From: Chryseobacterium sp. MYb7
Lineage (GTDB): Bacteria; Bacteroidota; Bacteroidia; Flavobacteriales; Weeksellaceae
NCBI RefSeq assembly: GCF_002979455.1
Contig: NZ_PCOU01000032.1
Span: 1 to 62,965, forward strand
Length of the DNA stretch: 62,965 bases
Direction: 5' to 3'
Position numbers and translations under genes: made by a program
Part shown: in pieces, positions 16,712 to 26,334 of the stretch
Numbering within the stretch: the first letter of the stretch is position 1
Layout of the letters: each line of letters begins with the position of its first letter
Notes under the pieces: generated by a model
The model's database searches: none
What the model was told of the DNA's origin: nothing
The model's input: only the letters and a program-made list of their open reading frames with translations

Positions 16712-17872
16712 TCAAATATACAATTCAGGCATTTTACTTACTGCATTTATTTTCTTTTTATCGATAACTTTTGCATAAATCTCGGTAGTTTTCAAATGAC
16801 GATGTCCTAATAATTTACTTACGGTATAAATATCTGTATCCATTGTGAGTTGTAATGTCGCAAAACTGTGTCTTGCGCTGTGGAATGTAATATGTTTATC
16901 GATTCCTGCTTCTTCTACCCATTTATGAAGCTTTTTGTTTTGGTAAGCGCTATAATTCAGGTTTTCAAAGATGTTTTCCTTCGGATTTTTGGCTCGGAGT
17001 GTTTCAGGAGTAACTTCTACTATTTTTACAGCTTGTTCTGCTATTGGAAGATGTTCAGCTCCTTTTGTTTTCTTTTGGGTGTATTTCAAGATCCAGCCGT
17101 TTTCTGTATCATAAGAGAGATTTTTCCACGTCAGGTTTTTGATGTCTGAAAATCGTAATCCTGTTAAAGCACTGAATAAGAAAGCATCTTTCATTATAGG
17201 ATAATAGCACTCTGTTTTAGCAAGTTTCTGCAATTCATCTAAAGTAAGATATTGTCTATTGGTTTCTTTTTCTTTGATTCCTTTTACTCCGACTACAGGA
17301 TTTTCTTTTATCATTTTGGATTGATACGCTTCTTTCAGAGCAGTCTTTACTTTATTAAAGTAGGATAATGCTGTATTTTGTGCGAGTTTGTTTCCGTTTT
17401 GGGTGGAAACTTTCTGATTCAAAAGATAATCTTTAAAAGATTCCAAGAACAAATCATCTACGGTATCAATATTAATATCTTTATTCTTACAGAATTTTTG
17501 CAAATGTTTATAGGCACTGTTCCAGTTTCCGTGTGTTCCGCTTACTTCAAAACGTTTGTCTACCAATGTTTTAAAATATTGTAGAAATCCTATTTTTCCT
17601 TTGGCACTGCTCACAAATCCGTGTTTACGGCTCTGTATATCCAAAATCCTTTTGGCTTTTATCGCTTCGGCAAGACTTGATGTTTCTTTGTTGTGGAGTT
17701 TTTCAGTTTCGTTTTTTGGCTTATCATAAAGATACAGTTGTAGGAATTCATAGTGTCTGGTTTTTCTGTCGGTATCATGATACAGTAAAAACAAACTGTT
17801 CATTTTTGGTTTTCCTTTTTCGGCATTCTTTTTTGATAATTGCCCGCCTCGTTTCATCAGGTAGATTTTCAT
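16712..17872 (-). CDS. Tyrosine recombinase/integrase
   Basis: A 386-residue site-specific recombinase. Residues 1-95 form the arm-DNA-binding domain typical of Bacteroidota integrases (LFLLYHDTDRKTRHYEFLQL). Residues 105-200 are the SAM-like core-binding domain. The catalytic domain carries the Arg in LTGLRFSDIKNLTW (near 239), the HxxR box in FHSARHSFATL (near 331), the downstream LGHRHLKTTEIYAKV with the His and the nucleophilic Tyr near 366. It should integrate and excise the island. It is the last mobility gene before a 1.4-kb gene-poor region and mnmE, and the likely attachment site is at the mnmE 3' end (inference). Confidence 0.95.
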   Translation of the reverse strand: MKIYLMKRGGQLSKKNAEKGKPKMNSLFLLYHDTDRKTRHYEFLQLYLYDKPKNETEKLHNKETSSLAEAIKAKRILDIQSRKHGFVSSAKGKIGFLQYFKTLVDKRFEVSGTHGNWNSAYKHLQKFCKNKDINIDTVDDLFLESFKDYLLNQKVSTQNGNKLAQNTALSYFNKVKTALKEAYQSKMIKENPVVGVKGIKEKETNRQYLTLDELQKLAKTECYYPIMKDAFLFSALTGLRFSDIKNLTWKNLSYDTENGWILKYTQKKTKGAEHLPIAEQAVKIVEVTPETLRAKNPKENIFENLNYSAYQNKKLHKWVEEAGIDKHITFHSARHSFATLQLTMDTDIYTVSKLLGHRHLKTTEIYAKVIDKKKINAVSKMPELYI

Positions 17873-19267
17873 AATTTTTCTCTTTTTTGTTACGAATTAT
17901 GATACAACATTCAGCTGAATATTCTATACAGACAACGCAAACCTCCTGTTTTACACCTTTTCTTTGGTTTTATTTTGTAAAAGTTACTTTTGGGTAGGGA
18001 AACTCGCTGCTTTTTATGCTCTGTTTCTTCCTGATACTTCGGATTTATTTTTTTATTTTTCTTCAAAGGAAAATCTAATTTCTTTTTTTGAGTTTTAAAT
18101 GGATGGTGGTCGATTTTCGATTTCTTAATTTCTCAATCTCTTAATTTTTTAATCTTTCAATCATTTAATCTTTTAATTTAAACACAGTAGTCGATTCAAA
18201 TTTCGGTTTTAACTTCAATTTGGATATTCTACACCAAAATGTTTTTGAAAATTGGTCTACTAAAAGGAAAATGAGTTGGATGTTTTTTTTCTCTTTTACG
18301 AATGTAAGATCATTCAAAAGAAGAAATAATTCTCTTTAAATCATCTAAAGATCATCTTCTACAAATTTTTACTATTGGAGATTATTCGAACATCTTATTT
18401 CTGAGATTTGATCCCTCTTTATTATAATTTTTGGTCTACTTCTTTTATTTAATGTTCTATAAAATATCAGCTCAAAGCACCATTTGAGTTTATATTTTCT
18501 CCTCTGTGGTAGTCATTTTGCCATATTGCCCGTTTTGCCCTGCTCGTTCTTTTATTTTCTTCTTCTTTTCTCTATTTTTCTTTTATATAGGGTATTTTAC
18601 ACTTTGATAACCTTATTTTTAGAACTATTTTTTATTTTTATTTGCGTATTAATTTTAATTGTATATATTTTATTAATAATTATTATAATATTAATATTTT
18701 AAAGCAATTTATTGTATAATTAATAATATTAATTGCTTTAATTAAATAATTATTAATTATTAACAATGAATAATTGATTAATCCATCTAAACATTAATTT
18801 GCATAGAAGGCAATATGAGCAATATAGCCAAATACGTTTTACGACTACGGAGAGAGGACATTCAAAAGAGGACAAAATACCGATTATCAAATAAAAAGGG
18901 ATTTATTACTGATTATAGGGTAGTTTTTAAAGGGATATTTCTGAAAAAGGACAAATTTCCTGAATAAAACTCAGGTTTTTCATAGGAAGATGGATTTTTA
19001 GTAGTCATTTTTTAGGGAGCGTGGTAGTATTTTTTTTTGAAAGAATTGTTTAAAATCTCTGTTAAAGGAAACAAAAAAAGAAAAATTACCTTTGAAAACA
19101 GCTTTAAACAAAGGGAAAAAAGAAGAATTATCTCTGATGATTTCAAAAATAAATCGCGAAAACTTTAAACAAAGAAAGTACAGCATTTTAAATTTTGAAG
19201 ACAATAAAATATTCAATCTCCAATTTAAAATCGCTGTAACTTAAAATAAATGATATTCTACAAAGAA
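17873..19267. other. 1.4-kb gene-poor region beside the integrase
   Basis: No convincing conserved gene. It contains a pyrimidine-rich block with short TTAAT.TTT-type repeats (18118-18181), a segment at 18206-18262 resembling 10379-10435, a very AT-rich stretch (18590-18780) and one possible small plus-strand ORF at 18815-18967. It may hold recombination or transfer sites. Confidence 0.4.
18815..18967 (+). CDS. Candidate 50-residue basic small protein
   Basis: An ATG-started frame of 50 codons, beginning MSNIAKYVLRLRREDIQK and strongly basic through the middle (KRTKYRLSNKKGF). Upstream TAATTTGC resembles a -7 element with one base missing. No family recognised. A small basic protein beside an integrase could be a recombination accessory factor, but chance is quite possible. 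Confidence 0.25.
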   Translation: MSNIAKYVLRLRREDIQKRTKYRLSNKKGFITDYRVVFKGIFLKKDKFPE

Positions 19268-19645
19268 TTAAATGAATTCTTCCAATTGCGATTTTGGAAT
19301 AATATGTTTTTTACCAAGACGTAGCGTTTTAATTTTGTCCTCTTTAATAAGTTTCCTTACAGTAGAATCACACATATTTAAGAGAACACAAACCTCCGAT
19401 ATACTGAGGTAAGATTTTGCTTTTAACTGTTCTATATCAAAGGTAGTAGTAGTCTTTTTGAGTTTACTAACTTTTGAATCAGTACTAAATTCTTCTTTGG
19501 ATTGACGAACTTTTTCCTCTTTGGCTTTCTTCTTATAATCCCGTTGATTGCAGGTGTGAGAACAATATTTTGTAGTAAATGTTTTGGCTACGAATGTTTG
19601 GTTACAATAGCTACAAATGCGATTAATCCTGATGTTACTGCTCAT
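19268..19645 (-). CDS. Zinc-finger plus HTH (excisionase-like) DNA-binding protein
   Basis: A 125-residue protein. Residues 8-35 hold a CxxC...CxxxC pattern (ICSYCNQTF and KYCSHTCNQ), a likely zinc site. Residues 36-70 are charged linker. Residues 75-125 are an HTH_17-type domain (YLSISEVCVLLNMCDSTVRK, then LRLGKKHIIPKSQLEEF). The domain order fits element-encoded regulators that bind attachment or promoter sites. Directly upstream lie 10-bp-phased CAGTAT repeats (19681-19880), which may be its binding sites. It is the gene nearest to mnmE. Confidence 0.75.
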   Translation of the reverse strand: MSSNIRINRICSYCNQTFVAKTFTTKYCSHTCNQRDYKKKAKEEKVRQSKEEFSTDSKVSKLKKTTTTFDIEQLKAKSYLSISEVCVLLNMCDSTVRKLIKEDKIKTLRLGKKHIIPKSQLEEFI

Positions 19646-19680
19646 TTGATACTTTCCGATTTTTTTATGTTAGATAATTT

Positions 19681-19880
19681 CACTCAGTATTTGGCAGTAT
19701 TTGCCATTATTTAGCAGTATTTACCACTGATAATTTCTCCGAGTGTCATAAAATTCAAAAAAGTAGTACGATTTTACAACGCAGTATCACGATTAGTAAC
19801 AAAAATAATGTCAATTAATGGTATAAAATGTCATTAAATGTCACTCAACATTTTCATAAAACATTGATTAAACGCAGTAT
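19681..19880. repeat. 10-bp-phased CAGTAT and AATGTCA repeats near the mnmE junction
   Basis: CAGTAT occurs at 19685-19690, 19695-19700, 19715-19720, 19782-19787 and 19875-19880. The first three fall on one 10-base phase, with the variants CATTAT and CCACTGA on the same phase. A second set starts with AATG every 10 bases at 19807, 19817, 19827 and 19837. The period equals one helical turn, as in iterons or integrase arm sites. Confidence 0.6.
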
Positions 19881-19903
19881 TCATAGGGGTTTACAGAGAT
19901 AGG

Positions 19904-21289
19904 CTATTTGCCGATACAAAACTTAGAAAAAATATTCCCTAGTACTTCATCATTGGTAACCTCTCCGGAAATTTCTCCAAGATGTTCTAAAGCATTTCTC
20001 AGTTCATAGGCCAGTAATTCCGTAGAGATTTGGAAAGAAATAGCTTCTTTCACTTTGTCAACAGCATCCAAAGACTTTCTTAGGGCTTCAAAGTGACGTT
20101 GATTGGTGATTACAACATTATTTTCCTCAGTTTTTAAATGCTCTACATACGATGAAAGCTCATTTTTCAGATCCTGGATGTTTTGATTTTCAACCGCAGA
20201 AATTTTAATGAAATCAAACTCGTGAGAAATGGCATTTCTGAAAATATTTTCTACCGTTTCGTATTTTGTTGGAATAACTTCATCAATTTTTGTGGCGCAG
20301 ATAATCAGTTTCAGATCTTCTCTCAAAAGTGACTGAATCATTTCAATATCCTCCGAAAAATCCTCCGTAGCAGCGTCTGCCAGATATACAAGAATATTAG
20401 CGTTTTCTACCTTTTCTTTAGCTTTTTTTACTCCGATGGCTTCAATTTCATCAACCGTTTCACGAAGTCCTGCAGTGTCAATCAATCGGAAGGCGTGACC
20501 TTTAATATGAAGAACTTCCTCAATCGTATCTCTCGTTGTTCCTGCAATATTGCTCACAATCGCTCTTTCCTCTTTCAGAAGAGAATTCAGTAGCGTAGAC
20601 TTTCCGGCATTCGGTTTTCCGATGATGGCAACGGCAGTTCCGTTTTTAATGGCATTTCCGTATTGGAAACTCTCAATCAAAGAATTTAATTTTAGTTCAA
20701 TTTTATCCAATAATCCACTCAGAGCAGTTCTGTCTGCAAACTCTACATCTTCTTCAGCAAAATCCAGTTCCAGTTCGATCAGAGAAACAAAATTTAGAAG
20801 ATCAGTTCTTAATAGAGATATCTCATTGGTGATTCCCCCTTTCAGTTGATTGATGGCTACTTTTCTTGAAGCTTCATTTTCAGAAGCAATCACATCAGCA
20901 ATCGCCTCTGCCTGAGAAAGGTCAATTCTTCCGTTGATAAAAGCACGAAGTGTAAATTCTCCTGCTTTAGCCATTCTTGCACCATTTTTAATCAGGGTTT
21001 CAAGAATACGTTTTCCGATATGTGGAGAGCCGTGAAAAGCAATCTCCACAGAATTTTCAGTGGTGAAACTTTTCGGAGCAAGGAAGATAGAAAGCATAAC
21101 TTCATCAATAGCTTCTTCCTCATCCATAAAATAACCGTAATGAATGGTGTGGGATTTTTGTTTTTCCAGTTTTTTTGCCGGAAAACTTTTCTGAACTACA
21201 GATAAAGCCTCATTTCCTGAAACTCGGATGATGCCTAAAGCACCTATTCCATTGGCAGTAGCCAGTGCACATATCGTATCGTTATTCAT
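19904..21289 (-). CDS. mnmE: tRNA modification GTPase MnmE
   Basis: A full-length 461-residue MnmE. The N-terminal tetrahydrofolate-binding domain begins MNNDTICALATANGIGALGI. The GTPase domain shows G1 (GKPNAGKSTLL), the switch region (GTTRDTIEE), G3 (DTAGLRET) and the G4-like TKID. The chain ends in the invariant CIGK motif, whose Cys is needed for catalysis. With MnmG it modifies U34 of several tRNAs. The gene is intact although an island begins just after its stop codon. The 3' end of mnmE/trmE is a known integration site for other elements, such as SGI1 in Salmonella. Confidence 0.98.
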   Translation of the reverse strand: MNNDTICALATANGIGALGIIRVSGNEALSVVQKSFPAKKLEKQKSHTIHYGYFMDEEEAIDEVMLSIFLAPKSFTTENSVEIAFHGSPHIGKRILETLIKNGARMAKAGEFTLRAFINGRIDLSQAEAIADVIASENEASRKVAINQLKGGITNEISLLRTDLLNFVSLIELELDFAEEDVEFADRTALSGLLDKIELKLNSLIESFQYGNAIKNGTAVAIIGKPNAGKSTLLNSLLKEERAIVSNIAGTTRDTIEEVLHIKGHAFRLIDTAGLRETVDEIEAIGVKKAKEKVENANILVYLADAATEDFSEDIEMIQSLLREDLKLIICATKIDEVIPTKYETVENIFRNAISHEFDFIKISAVENQNIQDLKNELSSYVEHLKTEENNVVITNQRHFEALRKSLDAVDKVKEAISFQISTELLAYELRNALEHLGEISGEVTNDEVLGNIFSKFCIGK

Positions 21290-21745
21290 GCTGCAAATTT
21301 ACGTTTTTTAATATGAATTTTCGCTGAGGTCTGCCATTCAGATTATCTATTGCTTTATTCAGTAGGAAAATAGTGAAAAGCAGATCATGGTACAATTTGC
21401 TGCCGTTTTGATTATTCCGTATTGAGAATAAGAATCCTGTATGTAAAGACACAATATTTTTTTTATTAAACGATAACCTAAATTATATTGAAAAAATAAT
21501 ATTTCAGCCTTAAAAATTCTCTTCAATGCTGATCATTTTTAAAGAGTACAATAGGTTGAAGTGTAATATTTATAAATTTTTTAACCGTGTAGAAAAACAC
21601 ATGCTCTGATGACGTAATTGACTAATTATTAAAAAATTAAACACGTGTTTGGTATGTTAATTGTTTAATAGTCGGTCGATGATGTTGAAAATTTAAATAT
21701 TTTTCATTAAAACGGTGATAATTCGTTAAAATATTATAAATACAT
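21290..21745. other. Intergenic region upstream of secreted protein gene
   Basis: About 455 AT-rich bases between the divergent mnmE and the first secreted-protein gene. Promoters for both must lie here. No RNA gene, clear repeat or strong hairpin was recognised. Confidence 0.4.
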
Positions 21746-22798
21746 ATGAATAGATTATTATTTTTAAATATTAATAAAAAAATCATTTTTTTATTAATGC
21801 TTGTTTTTGGCATTGTGACGTATTCGCAGTGTATTCCTTATACCGGACAGGCAATCACAAGCGGAAATACCTATTGCCTCAACGGAAACCTTAGTGTAAG
21901 CACCAATATCAGTATTCCGAACGGAGCAACTCTTATCATACAATCCGGACAATTGCAATCCAATAGTATTCAGGTAGATGGAGTGTTGGAAATTGGTGAT
22001 GGAGCAAGTGTTAAGTTGACAGGAACAGTGAAAGTAGGAACTTTCGGATCTCAGAAGAATTCAAAAATCAAATTAGGAGCGAAATCTTTTCTGTCCCTTG
22101 TAGGATCAGTGATTCAGGAAGATCCTTCTTTTGGGGGCTTTTATCCCGGAACAACCTCGGTTATTGAAATGGGAACAAGCAGTGTGGTAGAAATTTGTGG
22201 AACATTTACCCAGCAGTCTACAACCTATCCTTCTGTTGAATATGTAGGTATTCCTACCGGAAGAGCGTATTGTATTGCAAAAGCAGACGTAAGTGGGGGA
22301 GGTGGAGCTTCCATCATCAGTGATGACAGCCAGATCGTAGCTATTGTGATGGGATCCGTAACAGGATTAGGAATGGGAAATTCCAGTTTTTGTGGACCGA
22401 ATGCAACAAAAGCAATGTGTCCTTCTCTTTGGCCTGAAGGATTGTCTGAAGATAAATCTAGTTGTGGAAATGCACCCCTGATTATTGATGAGATCGATGG
22501 ATTTTGTACAAAACCCGGAATTTCAGGGACTCCTGACGGATATACCAAATTCGGAATTACCGTACAGCAGAAACGTGATTCCTGGCCGGAAAATATACCT
22601 AATGGATTCTTAACGTTGGAATCAAAAAATAAAGGCTTTGTTATTACCAGAGTTCAGCATGTAAGCCAGACTCCACAGCCTGGAGATGCCATCGCAGAGC
22701 CAAAAGAAGGAATGCTTCTGTACGATATTCAGGATAAATGTGTAAAGCTTTATAATGGTACTGAATGGAAATGTGTGCAAAGAAGCTGTAATGATTAA
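21746..22798 (+). CDS. Secreted adhesin-like protein
   Basis: A 350-residue protein with an N-terminal signal (KKIIFLLMLVFGIVTYSQC). Residues 45-140 have a repeated pattern of short beta strands (IPNGATLIIQSGQL, VDGVLEIGDGASVKLTGTV), suggesting a right-handed beta-helix. The middle is Gly- and Cys-rich. The C-terminal part (PKEGMLLYDIQDKCVKLYNG, then TEWKCVQ) is a motif common in flavobacterial cell-surface proteins and also seen in the next gene. Likely exported and surface bound. The next gene starts 17 bases after the stop, so the two form an operon. Confidence 0.65.
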   Translation: MNRLLFLNINKKIIFLLMLVFGIVTYSQCIPYTGQAITSGNTYCLNGNLSVSTNISIPNGATLIIQSGQLQSNSIQVDGVLEIGDGASVKLTGTVKVGTFGSQKNSKIKLGAKSFLSLVGSVIQEDPSFGGFYPGTTSVIEMGTSSVVEICGTFTQQSTTYPSVEYVGIPTGRAYCIAKADVSGGGGASIISDDSQIVAIVMGSVTGLGMGNSSFCGPNATKAMCPSLWPEGLSEDKSSCGNAPLIIDEIDGFCTKPGISGTPDGYTKFGITVQQKRDSWPENIPNGFLTLESKNKGFVITRVQHVSQTPQPGDAIAEPKEGMLLYDIQDKCVKLYNGTEWKCVQRSCND

Positions 22799-22815
22799 TC
22801 TAACCGATAAATAAT

Positions 22816-23331
22816 ATGAAAAATATAAGAAATATAAGTATAGCAGTGGCTTTGGTGATTTTTAACTCATTTTTTGCTCAGGTAGCCATTGGAAAGCAAT
22901 CGATAGATGGAAGAAGTACAGTGCTGGATTTTGAAAACGGAGCCGGAAATACAAAAGGTTTAATTCTTCCCGCCACATCCGGATTTCCTACAGGATCTTT
23001 AGTGAACGGAACATTCATTTTTGATGTGACAGATAGCAAAGTAAAAATGTATGAAAATGATGCCTGGAAATCCTTATCAGATACCGGAAACTCAAGTGTG
23101 ATTCTGGTCAACAATTCTGCAGAAACAGGCAAAGGAGTAATTATGGGGGAAGCAACCAGTGCAGCCGATGGTGTATTAGTTCTGGAATCCCCGAATAAAG
23201 CAATGATTCTTCCCAAAGTAGCAACACCGCATCTTAACGTAAAAAATCCTTATCCAGGTATGATCTGCTATGATACAACCAGCAAGACACTGGCGGTATT
23301 TGATGGCTCAGTCTGGAATTACTGGAAATAA
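22816..23331 (+). CDS. Secreted protein related to flavobacterial surface proteins
   Basis: A 171-residue protein with signal peptide (ISIAVALVIFNSFFAQVAIG). It contains two copies of the surface-protein motif: GTFIFDVTDSKVKMYENDAW and GMICYDTTSKTLAVFDGSVW. The motif is shared with the C-terminus of the preceding gene. The protein is mostly beta. Function unknown; it may be part of a secreted or surface structure with its neighbour. It is followed by a two-way terminator before the convergent Lrp-family gene. Confidence 0.6.
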   Translation: MKNIRNISIAVALVIFNSFFAQVAIGKQSIDGRSTVLDFENGAGNTKGLILPATSGFPTGSLVNGTFIFDVTDSKVKMYENDAWKSLSDTGNSSVILVNNSAETGKGVIMGEATSAADGVLVLESPNKAMILPKVATPHLNVKNPYPGMICYDTTSKTLAVFDGSVWNYWK

Positions 23332-23370
23332 ATAACAACAGAATAATTTAGAAAATTCTGGTTTAAAATG

Positions 23371-23406
23371 AAAAAGCGGATGTATATTTTATATAGCTGC
23401 TTTTTT
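23371..23406. terminator. Bidirectional terminator
   Basis: AAAAAGC (from 23371) can pair with GCTTTTTT (to 23406) across an AT-rich centre containing TATA repeats. It lies between convergent genes and has A and T tracts suited to both directions. Confidence 0.5.
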
Positions 23407-23409
23407 AGC

Positions 23410-23880
23410 TTAAACAATCTGCGCACTTTCCTTGATGCTGTTCATCACAAAAATACTCTTCGTCTGTCCAATCCCCTGAATTTCTGATAATTTATTCACA
23501 AAAAACTCATGGAATTCATCCATATTGGGAGCGAGAATCTTCAGCATAAAATCAAAATCCCCACTGATATTGTAAAACTCCACTACTTCCTTCAGTTTAC
23601 CAACTTCCTCAATGAATTTTCCAGCTGTTTTCTTATTGTGAACATTTAAGGCAATCATACAGATTACCATCATTCCTTTATTGACTTTTTTACGGTCTAC
23701 CACAGCCGTATACTCTTTAATGATTCCCTGTTTTTCCATACGTTTGATACGTTCATGAGTAGGAGTGGGACTTAAGTTGATTCTTGCCGAAATATCACGG
23801 ACACTCATCTTCGCATCTTTCTGAAGCAAACGGAGGATAGACAAGTCTTTTTCATCTGGAATATAATTTTCAGTTGCCAT
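23410..23880 (-). CDS. Lrp/AsnC family transcriptional regulator
   Basis: A 156-residue regulator of normal family length. Residues 8-65 are the winged helix (DEKDLSILRLLQKDAKMSVR, then LSPTPTHERIKRMEKQGII). Residues 72-150 are the RAM/ligand-sensing domain (FYNISGDFDFMLKILAPNMD). Such proteins sense amino acids and regulate transport and metabolism. It is divergent from a DHA2-type exporter gene, with about 140 bases between, so control of that exporter is likely but inferred. Confidence 0.9.
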   Translation of the reverse strand: MATENYIPDEKDLSILRLLQKDAKMSVRDISARINLSPTPTHERIKRMEKQGIIKEYTAVVDRKKVNKGMMVICMIALNVHNKKTAGKFIEEVGKLKEVVEFYNISGDFDFMLKILAPNMDEFHEFFVNKLSEIQGIGQTKSIFVMNSIKESAQIV

Positions 23881-24022
23881 TTTGTTCTGTTTTTATAGTT
23901 TTTTTAAGATGTATCAGGTATTTTGTTCTTTTAAATATTTAATATTTTCAATATCGTTCCAAATTTAAGGTTAAATTTTCATATATGTTCTGTTAATTTT
24001 AATTTTGCAGGAAATTTGGAAC

Positions 24023-25411
24023 ATGGATACAAGGAAGAATTTAATATTAATTTTAGCATCGGTAGGAACATTTGTGGAGGCGTTGGATATTGCCATTATT
24101 AATTTAACAATTCCTTCTATTCAGCAGCAGTTTCAAATTGGAGCGGAAACTGTTCAGTGGTTACAGACATTGTATGTACTGTTCTTTGGAGGATTTCTTA
24201 TCATTGGAGGAAAACTTTCAGACCAGATTGGAAGAAAGAAAATGTTTTTATGGGGAGCCCTGATTTTTATGCTGACTTCGTTAGGAGCAGGATTATCCCA
24301 GAATTTTGAAGTATTGGCAATATTCCGTGCTTTGCAGGGGTTGGGAGCCGCATTGGTAATGCCAGCAGCACTATCCATTGTGACCAATACTTTCAGAGGA
24401 GAGCAGGAGAGAAATCGTGCCATCGGAATTTTCAGCTCATTTGCGGCTATTGGTTCTGGAAGCGGTCTTTCAGTAGGCGGAATTATCAGTACTTATTTAA
24501 GCTGGCATTGGGTTTTCCTGATCAATGTTCCTATTCTTTTAATTACGCTTATACTGTCTTACTATTACCTGCCTGTAGATGAAAAAAACGAAACTGAGCA
24601 GAAAACAGATTTGGTTTCAGGGGTATTAATGGTGTTAGGATTACTAAGTTTAACTTACGGAACCCACGAATTGGTTCATATTAAAGACCAGCCTTTCTTG
24701 GTAATAGGTTCTCTGGTGTTGGCTTTAGTGCTGCTTGTTATGGTTTATTACCGTTTAAAATCCGTTGCTGAGCCTTTGGTGGATTTACAATTGTTTAAAC
24801 ATAAATCCCTGGTAGTTTCCAATGCCGTATTCTTTACTTTGGGAGCATTTTTTATTGGATTTTTATTTCTTATTTCACTGATGCTTCAAAAAGATATGGG
24901 ACACAGTGCTGCTTCTGCAGGGTTAATGTTGGTTCCGTTCAGTATCCTGTCTGCTTTAACGGCTAAATTCATTCTGCCACAAATATCAAAACGTCTGAAT
25001 TCTTCTCAAATGGGTATTTTAGGATGGTCATTTATGCTGGCTGGAGGATTGTTACTGTTGATTTCCGTTTATACAGGGCATCCGCTAATAATAGTTTTAC
25101 TGGGAGCAGCATGTATTTCCGGAGTAGGAATGACGTTTTGTTTTACCGCGCTTTCAGTCATGGGAATTCAGGATGTTGAGCCTGCACATTACGGATTAGC
25201 ATCAAGTTTGAGCTCTACAAGTTACTTTCTGGGAGCGGGAATCGGGCTGTCTTTCATGACGTTAATGAGCCAGGTTTTTCCGTCAGAACTATCAGTAGGA
25301 AGCCTGAATCTGATTATTTTAATCGGTTACGCTCTATTAGCCCTCGGAATGTTATTCTATTTTATAGTAAAAAGCTTAAAAGTAAAGGAGGCGGAAGTTG
25401 CTGTTTCATAA
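24023..25411 (+). CDS. MFS exporter, DHA2 (EmrB/QacA) family
   Basis: A 462-residue integral membrane protein with about 14 helices. The first helix contains FVEALDIAIINLTIPSI, the motif C-like sequence is GSGSGLSVGGIIS and motif A is GGKLSDQIGRKKMFLWG. These identify the DHA2 drug:H+ antiporter group. A longer frame would begin at a TTG 18 bases upstream, but the ATG encoding MDTRKNLILI is preferred. TAATTTTG at 24000-24007 is a good -7 element just before it. The divergent Lrp gene suggests an amino-acid-linked signal. Confidence 0.9.
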   Translation: MDTRKNLILILASVGTFVEALDIAIINLTIPSIQQQFQIGAETVQWLQTLYVLFFGGFLIIGGKLSDQIGRKKMFLWGALIFMLTSLGAGLSQNFEVLAIFRALQGLGAALVMPAALSIVTNTFRGEQERNRAIGIFSSFAAIGSGSGLSVGGIISTYLSWHWVFLINVPILLITLILSYYYLPVDEKNETEQKTDLVSGVLMVLGLLSLTYGTHELVHIKDQPFLVIGSLVLALVLLVMVYYRLKSVAEPLVDLQLFKHKSLVVSNAVFFTLGAFFIGFLFLISLMLQKDMGHSAASAGLMLVPFSILSALTAKFILPQISKRLNSSQMGILGWSFMLAGGLLLLISVYTGHPLIIVLLGAACISGVGMTFCFTALSVMGIQDVEPAHYGLASSLSSTSYFLGAGIGLSFMTLMSQVFPSELSVGSLNLIILIGYALLALGMLFYFIVKSLKVKEAEVAVS

Positions 25412-25447
25412 TAAGCGGTCTAAAAATATACAAACTATATGACGAAA

Positions 25448-25478
25448 GAATCGGTGGTTGGGTGCCGGTTCTTTTTTT
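25448..25478 (+). terminator. Intrinsic terminator after MFS gene
   Basis: GAATCGG (25448-25454) pairs with CCGGTTC (25465-25471) with one G-T pair, followed by seven T. Confidence 0.7.
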
Positions 25479-25484
25479 GTCTTC

Positions 25485-25515
25485 TTGTCATTCTATTTTC
25501 CCTTTATTACCTTTG
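25485..25515 (+). promoter_or_regulatory. Promoter of the metallophosphoesterase gene
   Basis: TTG (25485-25487), a 20-base spacer and TACCTTTG (25508-25515) match the Bacteroidota -33/-7 consensus. The ATG of the broken phosphoesterase frame is at 25533. Confidence 0.55.
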
Positions 25516-25532
25516 TCTTTTTACGATACATC

Positions 25533-26279
25533 ATGAAAATATAGGTCATCAGCGATCTTCATCGGGAATTTGGAAGTACGGAATTATGTTTTGATCATGC
25601 GGATATTGTAGTATTGGCAGGTGATGTCAACCTGGGAACTAAAGGAATTGAATGGATTAAAGAGGCAATACCCGATAAACCTGTAATCTATATTTTGGGA
25701 AATCATGAATACTACAAAGGTTCATACCCGAAAACACTCAATAAAATTAAGGAAGCATCGCTGGATACCAACGTTCATATGCTGGAGAATACATTTATAG
25801 ATATTGATGGAATTCGTTTTCATGGGGCTACCTTATGGACAGATTTTTCAATTTTCGGAAATCCTGTTCAATACGGAATGCTTTGTCAGCCTAAAATGAA
25901 TGACTATAAGATGATCCGTCGGGATCCTTCCTATTCAAAAATGAGAACTTTGGATACCTTCAAAATCCATCAGCTTTCAAAACAATGGTTAAAAGAAAGC
26001 CTTGAAGATTCGAAAGTGCTTAGAAATATAGTCGTTACCCATCATGCACCCAGTATACAATCTGTTCCCGAACATTACAAAGAAGATCCGCTAACAGCTG
26101 CCTATGCTTCTGATCTGGAAGATTTAATTACAGAATACCAACCGTTATACTGGATTCACGGGCATATTCATACGCTGTGCAGATATAAGATCGGAGAAAC
26201 AGAGGTGATTTGTAATCCTCATGGATATATCGATGAAAAATATAACGGCTACGATAAGGAATTGCTGATTGTTGTTTAG
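25533..26279 (+). pseudogene. Metallophosphoesterase with premature stop at codon 4
   Basis: The frame begins ATG AAA ATA TAG (TAG at 25542-25544) and then continues without interruption as VISDLHREFGS...VVLAGDVN...ILGNHEYY...VTHHAPS...IHGHIHT. These are the calcineurin-like phosphoesterase metal motifs: DLH, GDVN, GNHEYY, THHA and GHIHT. The usual start of the family, MKIQVISDLH, differs at codon 4 by CAG against TAG, a single C-to-T change. The downstream frame could start only at TTG 25614 and would then lack the DLH metal ligands. The promoter is intact. It is either a recent pseudogene, a sequencing error or a readthrough gene; the enzyme would be a cytosolic phosphodiesterase of unknown substrate. 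Confidence 0.8.
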
Positions 26280-26334
26280 GAAACCATAAAAAGTGAAATT
26301 CAATTATCTGCCTTTCTCGGCTACCTTTACTTCT

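Noticed and set aside
18484..18702. 72-codon hydrophobic plus-strand ORF
   Set aside because: Composition follows from T-rich DNA; no start signal or conserved pattern.
19681..19880. CRISPR array
   Set aside because: Repeats are 10 bases with no spacer of constant length and no cas genes.
1..19903. Complete conjugative element
   Set aside because: No relaxase, coupling protein or tra genes are visible; only integrase, regulators and replication-type gene.
19904..19935. Direct repeat of the mnmE 3' end inside the window
   Set aside because: I searched by eye for a second copy and found none; the far attachment site must lie outside the window if it exists.
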